Source: Bimastos eiseni (Eukaryota > Annelida > Clitellata > Crassiclitellata > Lumbricidae). Taken from it: 64,000 nucleotides of DNA. Location of the stretch: contig OY365806.1 of assembly GCA_959347315.1 (NCBI GenBank), positions 33,658,054 to 33,722,053 of the forward strand. The letters are read 5' to 3'. The notes under the pieces were generated by a model, which ran no database searches, was not told where the DNA came from, and was given only the letters and a program-made list of their open reading frames with translations. This document shows positions 22,885 to 59,860 of this stretch, piece by piece (positions within the stretch are counted from its first letter, which is position 1; each line of letters opens with the position of its first letter). A program made the position numbers and the translations under genes.

Positions 22885-24148
22885 TGACCAATAGCAGGCC
22901 GACTTTTCTGTGACGTAAACACACTTCTAATTTAGTATTTATGGGGAAACATATAGTTCTATAAACGAAACAATGTCTAAGACATAATGTTTCGGGCATT
23001 CCATTCTAAACTTAAATCTCACCTTTTCAATAACTCTTACCCAGACTCATTACTTGACATCTGTCACTCCTCGACGAAAGCGATGCCCTCCTTAACAGCT
23101 ACTCTGCCTCCATGCTGACCTTCTGGAAACTGAACTCTGACCTCCCACGGATTATCATTTGGACAACCCTTTCGATTTGACGCAGCGCTCCTGAATAAGC
23201 TGGTGCCCTGTGCATAGCTTTGAAGTGACGCTGTAGAAGTCTGGAGATTTCGTTTACTACTACTATAGGGGTGTATAATATGTGGTGTGAAAGGCTTTGG
23301 CCCACATCTTGCCCTATGTGACACACATGTGTTTGCGTGTGTGACTTCCCGCTTGCCGTAATAATAACAATACTAACTATAATTGTAATATCGGCCTAAT
23401 GCTCAACTTTTAGAATAATAATTTTATTAATATACAACATCGTATTGGAACAATTTTCGGAACAAGAAATGTCTATCCAGTAAATCATATGCAACATTAT
23501 ATTGAAGTTATTATGCCACCGTGTACCACTTGCAAGTTGCAACAATAAGGAAAACCTTACATTTGCTATACGACTTAAAGCACCACTTACGCTACTCTTT
23601 CACCCAGAAATGACGTTAAATTTAAAATATCAATTTTAATATTACCATAAAGTTACGTCGTCTGTCTTAAAGCTATCAAATGCAGCTTACAACAACGATA
23701 ATTAACAATAAATAATTATCAAATTGAAAAGCACTCGCCAGACAGCGCAGATGATAGTCTTGAGTTGCCATCTAAAATACTATGACAATCAAATGCCTCT
23801 CACTTGCCATAATAAACTCTTCAAAACGAATTCAATAGGAGTGCCGCTGTCGTAAGTTAATTCTTGCCTGTCCTGCGTACATGTAGGCCTAAGCTATTTA
23901 CCAGTGTCTATATACAATTCAAAATGCGCCAGAGATATTTACACGTCCTAAAATTGCAGCATATAATTATTACATCACATTATATTGCATTACATTACGA
24001 ATTGTGTTGGTTCGTCTGCGCCTGCTTTCACATGGGTCGATGTTAAAGACGGAGCTTTATCCATTGACGACATTGTCTCGTTGCCCTGTCGATGAATAAC
24101 GAAGACATTTGATGAAACCTGGTACAAGTCCACCCCATTAAGAGTAAA
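22885..24148. other. Intergenic between the satellite and the Ovo 3' end
   Basis: No supported gene. A minus-strand frame at about 23064-23326 is moderately open in two registers, but has no recognisable motif or splice context. The last part before 24149 is probably the Ovo 3' UTR on the minus strand. Confidence 0.4.
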
Positions 24149-29880
<5,732 letters not shown>

Positions 29881-31980
29881 CTCAGACTACACTACAACCA
29901 CAAGACAAAAAAATGCCAGTTGTGACAAAATCCAACAGCGACAAACCCTCAGTTAACTTCCTATAAGCGTTAGACTATCGCAGAAATAATGTTATAGAAT
30001 TACTATAGCCTAATATACTACAAGTTGTTTAAGTTGTGCTGCTTTAATTGCCACCAAATCCTTTGCTTAAGCAGGAACTCTGTAGAAAATGTAACTCTTC
30101 TGCAAGACAAGAAGCTGACAAATGATAATATTCTACGTAGAAACTTTATATGGCAGTATTTTCATGTAATAGCTAAGAATTAGTTTCTAAAATTATATGT
30201 TTGACAAATAAGAAATATTGAAAAATTAATCTGAAGATGCCAGCAATATCTCTGGCTGAATTTCTCGCTCTCTGTCTGTATATCCGAGTGCTCTTCTCTC
30301 TTTAGCTGTGAACGATCTGCGTGTAGCTAAGAATTCTTTCGATTCTGATCTCCAACTCTCACATCCACACCGTTTTTATACGAGGGTCAGAATTGTTGCT
30401 TTTACTTCTCCGTTAGTAATTTCTAACATGGTCCATTGATACACTATACAACTAGACAACATTTTAGTGTCAGTGTTCAATGACACCTCAAACTAAACTG
30501 TTACCCGTAATAACTCATATCGCCTCAATGACTGCGCTGTTGTACTCTCTAGTTAATTATTTTACCTTCTATCTTGGCGATTAGTTAGCGGACATAGTCC
30601 CGCAAGCCCTGGCCACGGTTCATTCTTATCGGCTAATGAGTGTCGTAATCCCATGCGCCCGATACAGTTAGATCGCGGTTGAATGGATTCGGTGACGCTT
30701 CACTGACTCCTAGACCGGCGTCTCGTGTTAGACGTGTCGCTTTCCTATCTGTAATTCCTCCTCCTTCTTTGGCTGAGCGTTGAGGAAACACTTCTCAACA
30801 GAGTGTGTTGCGAGAGAAAGCGGAGTTAAGATAACGGGCATTGGCTGAACTTTCTTTATCCACCCACTCGCCTGGCGATCGGGTCCGTCCGTTCGTCCGT
30901 CGGTCCAACGGACCGTGGCTACTAGCAACGGACCGTGGCTACTAAGTCGCTCAGTAGGCCTAGCAGGTGTTCTTTTTAAGTCCGACGCCCGTCACTCCAA
31001 CATCCAAGGGGCGAAAGGCCATCTGGCGGCGAATACCGGTGAATATCTTGCATCCAACATTTTCCTATCATCGTTCTCCTCAACTTCCTTCTCTTCTTCC
31101 TTCGTCTCCTCTCCCTCCTCCTTTTTCTTCCTCCTCTTCCTCCTCCTCCTCCTCTACCTCCTCCTTGCAGAATATGTAGAATTGTTGGCCTATTAACTTG
31201 ACCGTTGTGTCGGCATTATGGGCGCATTGTTTGCATAATACGGTAATTATAACAACCTATTGTTTGGCGACTACAGATATTAGTCTCCTTGAATTATACT
31301 ATAAGAAGATTGGAGCTCACAAGGATTTTTATTAGAATTGTCATCTAGTCGTTTCAAACACAAGTGAACGGCTGTGAGTAAAAGCGATTGGCATATTCTA
31401 CGTCTGATATAAGTTCATCTGCAACGGGAAATCGGGAATCTCTTTCTGGTTAAGCAACTCTGTCACTTTAGCTGCTGGGTCTCAGGCAAATGTTGACAAG
31501 ACAAACAGTTGGAAAAAGTGAAAATAATTTCTACTGAAGAATCTTTCATAATTTGCATTCTATAGGCCTACTTACTAATAATTTCCTCATGAATTTCAGT
31601 AACTAATAAAATATTATATTATATTTTCATTCATTGCATTAATTTGATGTCAATGTGATTGCTTTATGATTACGATAACACAACCACAGTAATAAATTTC
31701 ATCTAAGGCTATTCTTTAGCCTACGAATGATATTTATATTGTTCCAGATATGGTATATCTTGAATTTCTTTTCGTTAATTTAGCGAAGCACGACACAGGT
31801 CGTCTGTATGTAAGTCAGTTTAGTGGTGTCAGTACTGGCCTCACCAAACGACACCAGTTCCTTCCCTCCTTATCAGAATCTAACGCCATTTGCCTCGACT
31901 AACTGCGCCGACATCGATAAATCGTGTCAACTCTGGCTTCCTTATTTTCCCCAATTCATACAGTCTTCAATAGTGCATAT
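29881..31980. other. Ovo 5' flank
   Basis: Probable Ovo promoter and 5' UTR side (minus strand), with no assignable elements. A (CCT/TCC)n-rich stretch lies at 31080-31165. A short direct duplication GCAACGGACCGTGGCTACTA sits at about 30900-30945. No exon is recognised. Confidence 0.4.
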
Positions 31981-31984
31981 ACAG

Positions 31985-32300
31985 CATGGTATGGTTTAAC
32001 TAATGCGACCCATGCACCGCGCTCGCCTCAATGCTCTTGTTCGGAAGCTGATGCGACACAGGATGCTCCATTCTGAACAAATATCTTTTGATGTACTCTG
32101 CGAACGAGCCGATGTCTCTCTTTTCAACTCCATCCTCTCTAATTATGACTAAATTCTAAGAAGTCTTCCTCCTCCTATTAGGACTGTGGAGCACCAGTTG
32201 CGTCCGCATGCTCACAACAGGTCAGTTCCCTGGGCTGATGATTTCACCAGGCGTGGCTTCATTGTAAGATTACTATATCAGCGCCTTAATCCCCATTGAC
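31985..32300 (+). mobile_element. LINE 3' fragment (C-terminal reverse transcriptase region)
   Basis: The plus-strand frame contains ARLNALVRKLMRHRM, then RADVSLFNSILSN and, after an in-frame stop, SLPPPIRT...LRPHAHNRSVPW and FTRRGFIVRLLYQRL. This series of R/D, LRP-HNR and F-R blocks is typical of the thumb and C-terminus of LINE reverse transcriptases. It is interrupted by at least one stop and 5'-truncated. Confidence 0.65.
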
Positions 32301-33940
32301 TTTTCCTCCTGCCCGGCCTTCAGTTTGCTATCAGGATTTTTTAAAAGTCAGAGGTTTCTGTTCGTACTTGTTAATTTCTACATGTCATGCGTTTGCAGAC
32401 GTCTGAATAAAGAATAATACTTAAAAATCGCTGGTACACTTATATTCCTGTAGGCGTAAATCTTGACATGGCCAGAGTAAATTTCCTATTAAAGTCTTTG
32501 CATGAAATTTATGAATGTATTATACATAGAATACGAAGTAAAGGTTCAGGATGTTAAGAAAGAGTTTTCTCTCTTGTGGCCACATTTCGCCGAAGCGGTT
32601 TCGCCTTAGTCGAAAAATACATAGTTAGCATAGCCACGCTTTTGAGGAGTGCAGACGGTGCAAACAGGGATGTTGTTTATAAACCACTTTATTCTTCCGA
32701 GGATATTATATAGACTCTCTGCAGAGGTGTATATTATTGTAACCTTAACCTTCATGCTTCTGAGAGAGGCTTCTATAGGACTGATGTAAATTTATTTTAC
32801 GACGCATACATAACATTGCTAATGCTATTTGTGCCTTCATAGAAGGCCACCCTATATAGTCGGGACTTTCTATTCTACGATACATCAACCAGTGTTTCAT
32901 ATCTGCCTTAACCATTAGCATTAATATCGACAGATAACGACAGAGAATTGAATCTTAACACGAGCAAAAATTACTTATCTTCAGCATTGTTTAATAGAAC
33001 ATTGGATGCATCTTGATATTGAACGGAGTCGGAGAGACGAAGGAAGTGGTCGATCTGTCTCTCCTCCTCTGGCAAAGTGGAAAATGAAACATTCTATCAC
33101 CACAAACTCGAATACAGTATCAACAACCGACAAGACAACCAATGTCTCAGACAATGTTTAGGCCAAAAGAAATTGAAAGCAACTAACTATTATTTTACAG
33201 GTGTAACTATAATTATGTAAGCAGTCAATTACAAACTCCTGTCAACAACTCTAATCGACAACTAATGAAAGAAATTGCTTCCATTCCCGCTTTTGCTTCG
33301 TCGCTAATCGACCAGCAAACCGGATGCAACAAAACAAATGAAAGAAGGGCATAACTCGCCCTAAAATAGCGAACGTTATTTTCCTCTAAAATTCATTTAG
33401 GATAAATGCGTTCACACTTCAACTCTGACAGCAGTAATATTGACATCTTTCAGACGCTGTTTAAACCAACGATAATTGTAAAAGAATGAAGGAAAGATGG
33501 GAAAATCGTCATCGAAAAATAACTCGGTCGAAAACAGGAAACTGGGTCAGGGCATATGATGTCGCATATCGCGATGCATGCTGGTCCCAAACTAGGCGGG
33601 AAACTATAGCAACTGCCGGAAGCACGTGTAAAGCTAAAAGTAAAGAAATGGTAGGCCTACAACCAATCACGATCAGCGCTAACTAATTTCTTTTATAGGA
33701 TTAATAGTTGATCAAAGCAATCATTTGAATAATCATCTGTGAAGCCAGCCAGTTAAGGATAGATTAGTAAGTGATTCAATCACTGTTTAACGCTAACTAA
33801 GCAACCCGATTTGCTCCTGCCTTACTACCCGAAATAATCGTGATAGCTCCATCTCTCGTTCAAGCTTTGTCACCGGTTAAAACGTATCGAACACACTAAA
33901 ATGGCGTCAGTTGGGGATGCCATGACGTCAGAAGGGGATC
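32300..33940. other. Intergenic, 3' side of the plakin gene
   Basis: AT-rich sequence with no recognisable exon. The part nearest 33942 is expected to hold the plakin 3' UTR on the minus strand. A plus-strand frame at 33486-33686 has no family features. Confidence 0.4.
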
Positions 33941-33942
33941 GG

Positions 33943-51833
<17,891 letters not shown>

Positions 51834-51841
51834 GATTGATG

Positions 51842-51844
<3 letters not shown>

Positions 51845-51880
<36 letters not shown>
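51845..51880. repeat. TA microsatellite directly upstream of the plakin start
   Basis: Pure (TA)n about 12 bp upstream, in gene sense, of the proposed plakin initiator ATG at 51833-51831. Confidence 0.9.
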
Positions 51881-51883
<3 letters not shown>

Positions 51884-53904
51884 CGGGTTGCGAGCGATGA
51901 TAGTTTTCTGGCTGGCTTTCGCTTCCCTCTGATTGCGTTGAGAGAGATCGCCTCCTAGCGAGTGTTCTCAAACGATCGTCGGAACAACAGAGGCTGAGAA
52001 AATGACGCAAACCCTTTCTAAGTCCGTTGTAGATATTATTATAACTCTACTCATCGTTGAAAAACAACAAATGCAGTCACTGGTGTCCTTAAACGGAACC
52101 TCAAGGTTACGCAATCTGAGGAGTGCAGTTCAAAGAGGTGCCTAATAAATGAACAATGAGCTTACATACATTACCCTTAGATAGGTTAGAAAGCCTTTTC
52201 CTGCGGCGCTTCCAAGATTTAGCAGAGCGCTATATTAATGTTCAGATGGCCTGTATATTATACATACCTAACCTTCGGCTACCAGCAGCGTACAAGCAGT
52301 AGCCTATACACTTACGTTGCTATAATGTGTGTGCTTTTCTCCTATACATATGTATGTTTGCTATTTGTATGTATCTGACGATATTAGCTTATATAATACA
52401 TATGACATCGTATGTATTACATACATATGTGTATATATAAATGTGTGGTTATGGTTATGGTTATGTAATCTGCCTAGATATAGATATATTATATCTATAT
52501 CTAGGCAAATCTGTGTGCACGATATAAGTCTAAAGGTCTATGTATATGAGATCTGACGGTGCATTTAAAATGTTTCTATTCGTTTAAACTATCGACAAAC
52601 ATACAAGTTTAACATACATATTCATGCAGAGATCTACCCGTAAACGACTCCCACGCTGTGCTCACTACTTCTCATTCTATTAAATTAATCCACTTGCACG
52701 CACACACACCCACACCCACACATACACACACACACACACACACGACGGAGTCACAGATACACAGAGGTATATTTAAAAATAGACAGGCAGACATGTAGGC
52801 ATACAGAGAGTGACAGATGTAAAGCTCTTGTTCCTTAATCAAATAGAATATTAAATTTTATTGACATATTGAAACCGACAATGCAACGTATACATTGTAC
52901 ATAATATTCGAAGACATCTTTACTTCACGCACAATTGTAATGTTTGGTCGTATAGGATAATAGGGTCAGTTTATCGGGATGCAGCATATTCGCGTACTTT
53001 TGGTTAAGGTTTTAAGGGACCCTCTGTCTGGGACTTGTAGGCCTACACATCTTCATGTTTGTATATAATTATGCGGACCGCAACATGAAGTTTCATATAT
53101 TTAACTGAAACTGTATTGAACGAGTTCGGAGTCGACAAGACGAGGTAGCAAAGTCATTATCGAATCCAGTAGATTGTAGATACTGTTCGATTGTTGAGAC
53201 TACTTGAAAATAGAATGTTTGCTTGTTTATCAAGAAACTTGAATTTCAAGATCTACGCCTCAGCTGTGATCGATGATGTGATCACTGGTCACAATATATT
53301 GATCTCAACAATAGGTGGCAGTGAGAGAGCGAAACTCAATGAGCAACGTTTTGAAAGTTCAAGTTCCATCCATACATGCAGCCACCCATTCATCCATTCA
53401 TCCATTCATCCATTCATCCCCCACCGTGATACACTCTTTTACACAACCCACTCGCATACCTACTATTACCTTCATGTAAGTATGGAACTATGTGTATCTA
53501 ACCGAACATCTAACTACATGATGAGGGGGCGAATGGATGACTGGATGGGGCCAGAAAGGGATAAACCAAAAAAGGGATGAAGAGAGGGGAAAACGAGTGA
53601 GGGTGACATTGAGGCAAGAATAGATGAACAGACAGACAATCGAAGACAATAGAATGAAAATAATTAACATTGATGGATGGTTGACCGGATGGACTGAAAA
53701 CAAAGCAAACATTGCTTGCATTTAATTACTCTGCAACTACTTTGTCAACACATGCTTGATAGCTGGAGGGAAGGAGGGACGAACGGATGGAGGGATGGAC
53801 TAGACACTCATTGGGAAATATAAAGTACGTAGCGTTCAAATGGTGCATGTAAGAGTGTATACACAGATAATTGAACAGTGCTTATATACGCCGACACATG
53901 TTTG

Positions 53905-54015
53905 TGCAGATGGATGGATGGATGGATGGATGGACGGACGGACGGACGGACGGACGGACGGACGGACGGACGGACGGCGGATGGATGGATGGGAATGGAG
54001 GGATGGATGATTGTA
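53905..54015. repeat. (GGAT)n / (GGAC)n tetranucleotide array
   Basis: GGAT units change abruptly to about a dozen GGAC units and back to GGAT. This points to interruption and re-expansion of a substituted unit. Confidence 0.92.
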
Positions 54016-55654
54016 TGATTGGATAGCCTACAAAGACAGTGAACGCATTTGAGTTGATGGCATGACATAATTGCTAGCAAGTCGCCATGCTAGCCCCGTC
54101 TGAACGCCTGTAAAAGCTTATACAATATTCAGAAGCTCTGCCAGACTAACTCTGTGTTTGTCAACTCTCTTTAAGTGGTGACTCTGAGCGAGGTCAATCG
54201 ACCTACTCAGCTCTCGCCCTTCACTGGGTCTCTCCTATATGCCGTCAAGTAATTCAGATTAAAGAGCTACCGAATATAACCTGGCTTTTGCACATAAGAG
54301 CATGTTTGCACAGAAGCCAACAACGTTAGAAAATATTGAAACAGAGACAGACACACATACAAAAGACACACAGAGGCAGAGATAGGAGCAGAGACAGAAA
54401 CAGTGCCATAGAACCAAGACAAACGCCCATGAGATAGAAAGAAGAATTAGCGTTCTTGTATCTAGTAAAGGAGAGTCTCGGCAAAGTCAAAGTTAGTCTT
54501 TTTTCTGAATAAATGGATAGAAAATTGTTTGCATACTTACTCTTTCACAGTCGTCTTATTGTAAATAACAGCAGAAAAACTGATCAATGGACGCCCGGCA
54601 TTTCTCCAAAATCTCTCCCAAAATATAGCTTTAGAACTCTCTTAAAATTCTTTCAAAAATATTCTCAAATGTCATAAAAATTCTGGTAAATGAGTATAAA
54701 ATCTGACATCAACCACTCCAAAGTTTCCAAACTTCCGAAAAGTCTAGTTGAAATCCCATGAGATCACCCCAGGCTTGGAGGAAATTCCCATAATAATCTT
54801 GACAAGTAAATAACGAGCTGTAATACAATGTAGCCAACAAGCTCGAATCACAACATCCTGCATTAAGAACTGCTTGCGCTAACGTTATCTATTCTCGTTG
54901 ACCGTCGTTGGCCTTTGGTTTAGTCCCAGCTATACATGTATGTCTGGGCAAGCCTCGTTTTCGCATGCTTTATTATTACCGGTCAATGAAGAAGGTGTGG
55001 GTCCATTTTATACCACTAACACTCATTTTAATACAACAATTAATTGACTCACTCAGTCAGGCTCAGTTGGGTTTCACAGAATTTTAAAATATACCGAATT
55101 AAATCAAGACAACAGTGATTGGGTCATTCTAGAAGCTGGCAATCACGGTTTGTGTCTGACTGAAGGCTTCATTATCACGAACTGCATCCACCAAGAGTAA
55201 GAGATGTAACAATTAAAGACGTCGCAGGAACAAAGCAGCTATTCACCACAATGTCCATTATATAATTGTTTATACGTGAATCACATGCATAAAAAATATA
55301 CGAATGGTATGAAATTGTTCCTCAATTACGCGTAAGATATACTATGCTACGGTTTACTATTTATAAATTATATAATGAGTCAGCTGTAGCATATTATATC
55401 TGACGCAGAATATGCTTCGGTTTTCTATTCATATATAATAATCATATGATATTCATATAAATCTATAATATAATTAGCAGTAGCGTATTGTCATCTGACG
55501 CCATATTTATTGTGTATCTGTATGTAGCCTAAGTGTTTCTCTCAAGGCAAGCGTATACATAATATTAATAAATAAATCATGTGTATATACAAAATATCAG
55601 TGTTGAATTGGCAAGATAATTGTTGGTTTGATTCTGTTGTTGATGTTCCTCTCT

Positions 55655-55797
55655 AGGGTGGAGTCCTTCCGCTGCATTAGAAAACGCTCATCGCCAATAT
55701 GATCGGAGTTTTAAGCATCCCATTGCAGCCTAAACTGCCTTCACAGTGGTCGACTATAGCTCTTGCATTAGATCAAAGCTGCAGAGGTCGGCCAAGT
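55655..55797 (+). repeat. Dispersed repeat, copy 1
   Basis: GGGTGGAGTCCTTCCGCTGC... through GCATTAGA-AACGC-CATCG, ATGATCGGAG-TTAAGCATCCCA, TTCACAG-GGTCG and AGGTCGGCCAAGT. It aligns in order with 56532-56672. Confidence 0.5.
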
Positions 55798-56531
55798 CAT
55801 ATATATATATATATATATATATAGCCTAAGTGTTTCTCTCTCTCTCTCTATATATATATATATCATACACGAATTAAATGAACAGAGCATCTATACGTAT
55901 TACTGAAAATTGGTGTGTGACCGAGATAGCAGAAGAAGTATTGATGAGAATACCACTGTGCACCGCCCGTCTCAGTTCACCGTAGGACCCACCTTCCTTC
56001 TGTTTATGGAATGGTACCCCGTCCACGTGTCCCTGCATGAGTGAAAAATTTCATTTAAACCTCGTATCGCATACCTCACATCCACCTACACACTCTCTCA
56101 CACCACACACAGTTGGTGTGTGGTTGCCATCTGTTCGATGCGGTTGTTGTTGTTTACGTTGTCAAAGTCCTGCTTTGCGTCAATTAAACCAAGTTTCCAT
56201 TGCGTTTAATGGTCGCATAATTATATGACTACATTAATAGGGGAAGACAATCCAGTCTCTCCTCTTCCTCTTTCTAGGCCCTTAAATCTTTATTTCTGCT
56301 CTTCTTACTCCTTTCTATCGTCATCATCTTTATTAAATTCCATGATCAACCCTATTTGCTCCCTTGGCACATTCCATCCATCCGGTTTCTTTCTATTCCT
56401 CTCCGTTATCCTCCTCCTCCTTCTCATCTTAATGCATCATACCAGCTTCTGTATTTCATTATCATGTCTTCGTCTTCTCCTTCTTCCTCCTCCTACTTAT
56501 TCTCCTTCTCCTCCTCTTTTTGTTCCTATCT

Positions 56532-56672
56532 TCAGGAGGGAGTCAACCTGTCGCATTAAAAACACACTTATCGGCAGATTGATCGGAGCCTGAAGCATCC
56601 CAGCGCATGTTGCTTTCACAGAGGTCGCCTAACACTCCCTTTTTCGATCGAGGCAGAGGTCAACCAAGTTCA
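56532..56672 (+). repeat. Dispersed repeat, copy 2
   Basis: Diverged copy of the 55655 repeat: GAGTCAACCTGTCGCATTAAA, TTGATCGGAGCCTGAAGCATCCCA, TTTCACAGAGGTCG and GAGGTCAACCAAGT in the same order. It may be the 3' end of an unidentified retroelement. Confidence 0.5.
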
Positions 56673-57753
56673 ACTCAGACGACAGATATACATGTAGCAT
56701 ATGGACATGCAGACTGATAATGGACTGGGCCATGAACCCCGTTCCTCTACGTCTTTAGCTCTACACAGAGGTCCATGACTGGAGGGGCCTGAGCCTATCA
56801 CATCATCAGTAGGCCTACTGCATAAATAACATTGCTGCAATATTCACTTAAATTATTTTTGCATTAAACGAATTGCTGCAGCTGAACACAACTAAGGTAA
56901 TTTATATCACCACTTGAGTTGCTTCATTTAAATTTTCTTAAGCGTAAGCCTGTGACATAAACAGCTGACGAAGGAATAGGACAAATATATGCAATACAGG
57001 ACTTGTAAATATACTTAAACCTTAGAATGATTATATTAAAAGATTTAGTATGCACCAAAACAAGTGGTTAACTTGCTCATCCAGAGTGGAAATCTGCAAC
57101 GTCTTTCTCGCAAACCTGTATACGCCTAATAATCGATTTTCATTATGACTCTATTACTAATCGATTATTGCAGTCAAAGATATATTTAAAAGACAAATCT
57201 CATATTCTGAGATCTTATAACTCACCCTCTGACCTCAAATCAGAGTTGGCGGATATCAGATTTGGCGATATGTTTATTGCTGTATTATGTGACCCTAAAG
57301 CTGTATACGTATCGGCTCATTTATCTGTGTTTATCTAGTAGTTATATGTTATACTGCGGATTCGTTTTCATCCCGTTTAGCTAAATTATGGGAGCAACTA
57401 AACCGTTTGACATACTCTCAACACTGTCCGCCGAGATTATGCATCCCATTCTGAATTAAGTTTTTATTGCGTTTTGGCAACGCTGAGGCGATGAACCAGA
57501 GGTAACATTAGGTTTTAGACAGTGGTTCTCGATGACAACCAGCTGTCTACAATTATAAAATAATGTCCTCCCCACGGTCTTTGATCTATGTCAATCGCTG
57601 GCATTTAGTAATAATAGGGTGGCAATGAGCTGAGTTTACAGAGTTAAAAGTGACTTAAGACTCTCCATTTGGTTAGTCCAACGCAGTGGACATCTTTCAA
57701 CTTTGTGACCGCGCGCTCCATATATGCCAATCGATGTCCTTGTCCGTCTAGAT

Positions 57754-58096
57754 CAGCGATTTTTAAACTTTATTCTTAGTGTATACCACCATGTTAAAAA
57801 ACAGAATATTGGCGAACCACCAGCATTCCAGCAAGGGTCAAATAGAAGCAACGGACGAGCAAGAGTACCAGTGCCATTAATTCAAACGAGGACATTGTAA
57901 GCTAGCTCTCTTGCAGAGTTTGAAACAGAGCCGCTGCCGACAACGCATTTAGACCATTCGACGACAAATTGGAGCTTGCTAGGAGACAATGTCATAAACT
58001 ATTTAATTTTATGTGAATTTCTTCGCATAGCAGCCATCGACACTTGGCTTACCACGAGTGGCATACGAGAACCACTTGCCGTTTAAAACCGCCGCT
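57754..58096. mobile_element. hAT-like MITE remnant
   Basis: The left end reads CAGCGATTTTTAAAC...GTATACCACC. The right end reversed reads AGCGGCGGTTTTAAAC...GTGGTTCTCGTATGCC. Termini of the AGCG-TTTTTAAAC / TACCAC style are common in hAT MITEs. The flanking TCTAGATC/TCTAAATT pair matches at 6 of 8. This is an old copy. Confidence 0.45.
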
Positions 58097-59210
58097 CTAA
58101 ATTGTTGCTAACAGCTGCTGGAACTATATAATTATTCATCACCACAGCGTTAACATCTTGCTATGCGAACCAATGATCTGTCCATATCATCAATGACGTA
58201 GATTCGTAGAAGATGAAATTCGCATCAGCGGACGCTGGTCACCTGTGATGGCTGCTCTGTTTCAGCTATTGAACCAGTTAATGCATCTTCTGCTAACAAT
58301 ATACTTACGATTCATTCTTATAAGTCATTCTTGAACGGCTTGCCTTTACTCCTTCATCTGGTCTCTCTATTCTCTCTTCTCTCCTTACTCCTTTCTCTCT
58401 TTGTCTTTTGTCTCCTAACTTTATATATTACATTATTCTTATGAAGTCATTTAATTTTAATTGCTTTTGTTGGTTATTTGTTGGTTATCCACTTTCTCTA
58501 TTCATAGGCTCGCAAGAGGAAGTGGAACATGTCCCTTCCCGAAATTTGTCTTTTATTGTCATTTATTGTGACTTTTTTGTAATTTTATGGTATTCATTTT
58601 CGTTTGTTAATTAAAAACCTTGATGTGTTTGCACTGTGACCATTGATGTTTGAAAATAAAAATGACTTTGATATGATTTGATTGGTTCGAGAGACAGCGA
58701 TACCTACAGCATTTGGTGATTCCTGAGACATGAAACATTAGGAGTCGCATTGGGAGAAACGCTTATTCAGTTCTGTGCACCAAACAATCTTAAACTGACG
58801 GAACACTTTGATCAAAGAAACCACAAAAACAAACAACTTGATCGACTATAATTGTAAAAATAAACAAATTATGAAGCTTACATAATGACAGACTAGATAT
58901 TCAAAGCCTTAATTGGTACAGATTACAAATTAGTAATAGCCAACTTGAAATTAAGAATATATAGGCCAATTATAGATATATATATATATATACAAGGAGA
59001 TTGATCGGACCAATAGAAGATCATCAGATCATCAATTACCACCAAACGAAGCTGACAGACGAAGACATCCGACAAAAATTGGAAGAAAGATTGCGAAGAA
59101 GACATGTGGCCTAGATCATGAAATAGTCAGCGTAAATACAATAATAAACGCACTGGCATGAAGAGTCAGCGAACTTTTCATGGGACCCTAACACGGGTGC
59201 ATGGGGAGTG
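58097..59210. other. Intergenic, possible LINE tail near 58.6 kb
   Basis: A sequence near 58610-58690 ending AATAAAAATGACTTTGATA followed by TGATTTGATT resembles a LINE 3' end with short terminal repeats. No coding remnant is attached. Nothing else was recognised. Confidence 0.3.
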
Positions 59211-59215
59211 GGGCG

Positions 59216-59227
59216 AATGGGAGAGAT

Positions 59228-59318
<91 letters not shown>
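59216..59318. repeat. (GA)n microsatellite
   Basis: About 100 bp of GA with GATA interruptions at both ends. Ser/Leu frames on the minus strand are artefacts. Confidence 0.95.
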
Positions 59319-59319
<1 letters not shown>

Positions 59320-59324
59320 GGAGA

Positions 59325-59860
59325 GAGGGGTGAGGCAGGAATTGTTGAAAAGGTGGAAGGAACACTTCGAACAACAACTAAACATCGACACATATGACGA
59401 CCCAACAGTTCTCGCAAGTTTGTCTGTAAACACCACAAAGCAACTGCCTCCAGATGGATGTAAGAGATGCCATCGGTAACATGCAGAAGAATACAGCACC
59501 AGGTCGAGTCAGAATCACTCCGAAACAAACTTCAACAGATTGAATGCGTAATGTTCAAATTCAACCTTACATCGTTCCTGATGGAGTATGACCTCTCAGA
59601 GAAAGTCGTTGTCCAACGAAATCGTCGATGTCTGAATGCTGTGGAGAGAATGTCCAGTTGACCGAATCCCACACGATGCACTACATGCAGCATTCGAGGG
59701 AGGGAGAAACAGAAGAAGTTCACGACTGCATACATTATAAGTGGACATGGCAAACGAATGAGGACAATGGATATCATTTGTTTGAACCCATCGCCCTCAA
59801 ATGATTGGCGTCAGGAACTGGTGAAAAATGATGATGAGTATGGACCAGAGTAACGAAGTT
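59325..59860 (+). mobile_element. LINE remnant, 5' part of reverse transcriptase joined to 3' end
   Basis: Just after the GA tract the plus strand reads [14 protein letters not shown], then DAIGNMQKNTAPGR, the N-terminal RT motif (W-eyFe-LLN ... ai--lk-gKAPG) of RTE-like LINEs. By 59580-59840 it carries the extreme 3' region (GHGKRMRTMD, SNDWRQELVKNDDEYGPE), so the RT core has been deleted. Stops and frameshifts are frequent. Confidence 0.65.

Larger units (their letters stand above)
51881..57750. other. Gene-poor intergenic region
   Basis: No exon found on either strand. It contains a perfect 18-bp palindrome (52471-52507), a CA tract (about 52698-52743), GGAT/GGAC repeats, diverged copies of a dispersed repeat at 55.66 and 56.53 kb, and pyrimidine-rich low-complexity sequence (56255-56535) that makes spurious Ser/Leu/Pro frames. 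Confidence 0.5.

Noticed and set aside
22500..22922. 120-140-codon open frames on both strands (Arg/Ser/His/Asn-rich)
   Set aside because: All derive from the 42-bp satellite, whose period is divisible by three and free of stops in several frames. No independent coding evidence.
23064..23326. Minus-strand frames of 75-86 codons
   Set aside because: Two overlapping registers are equally open and neither shows motifs or splice context.
56225..56593. 122-codon Leu/Ser/Pro-rich frame
   Set aside because: Pyrimidine-rich low-complexity sequence ending in a dispersed repeat; no splice or domain evidence.
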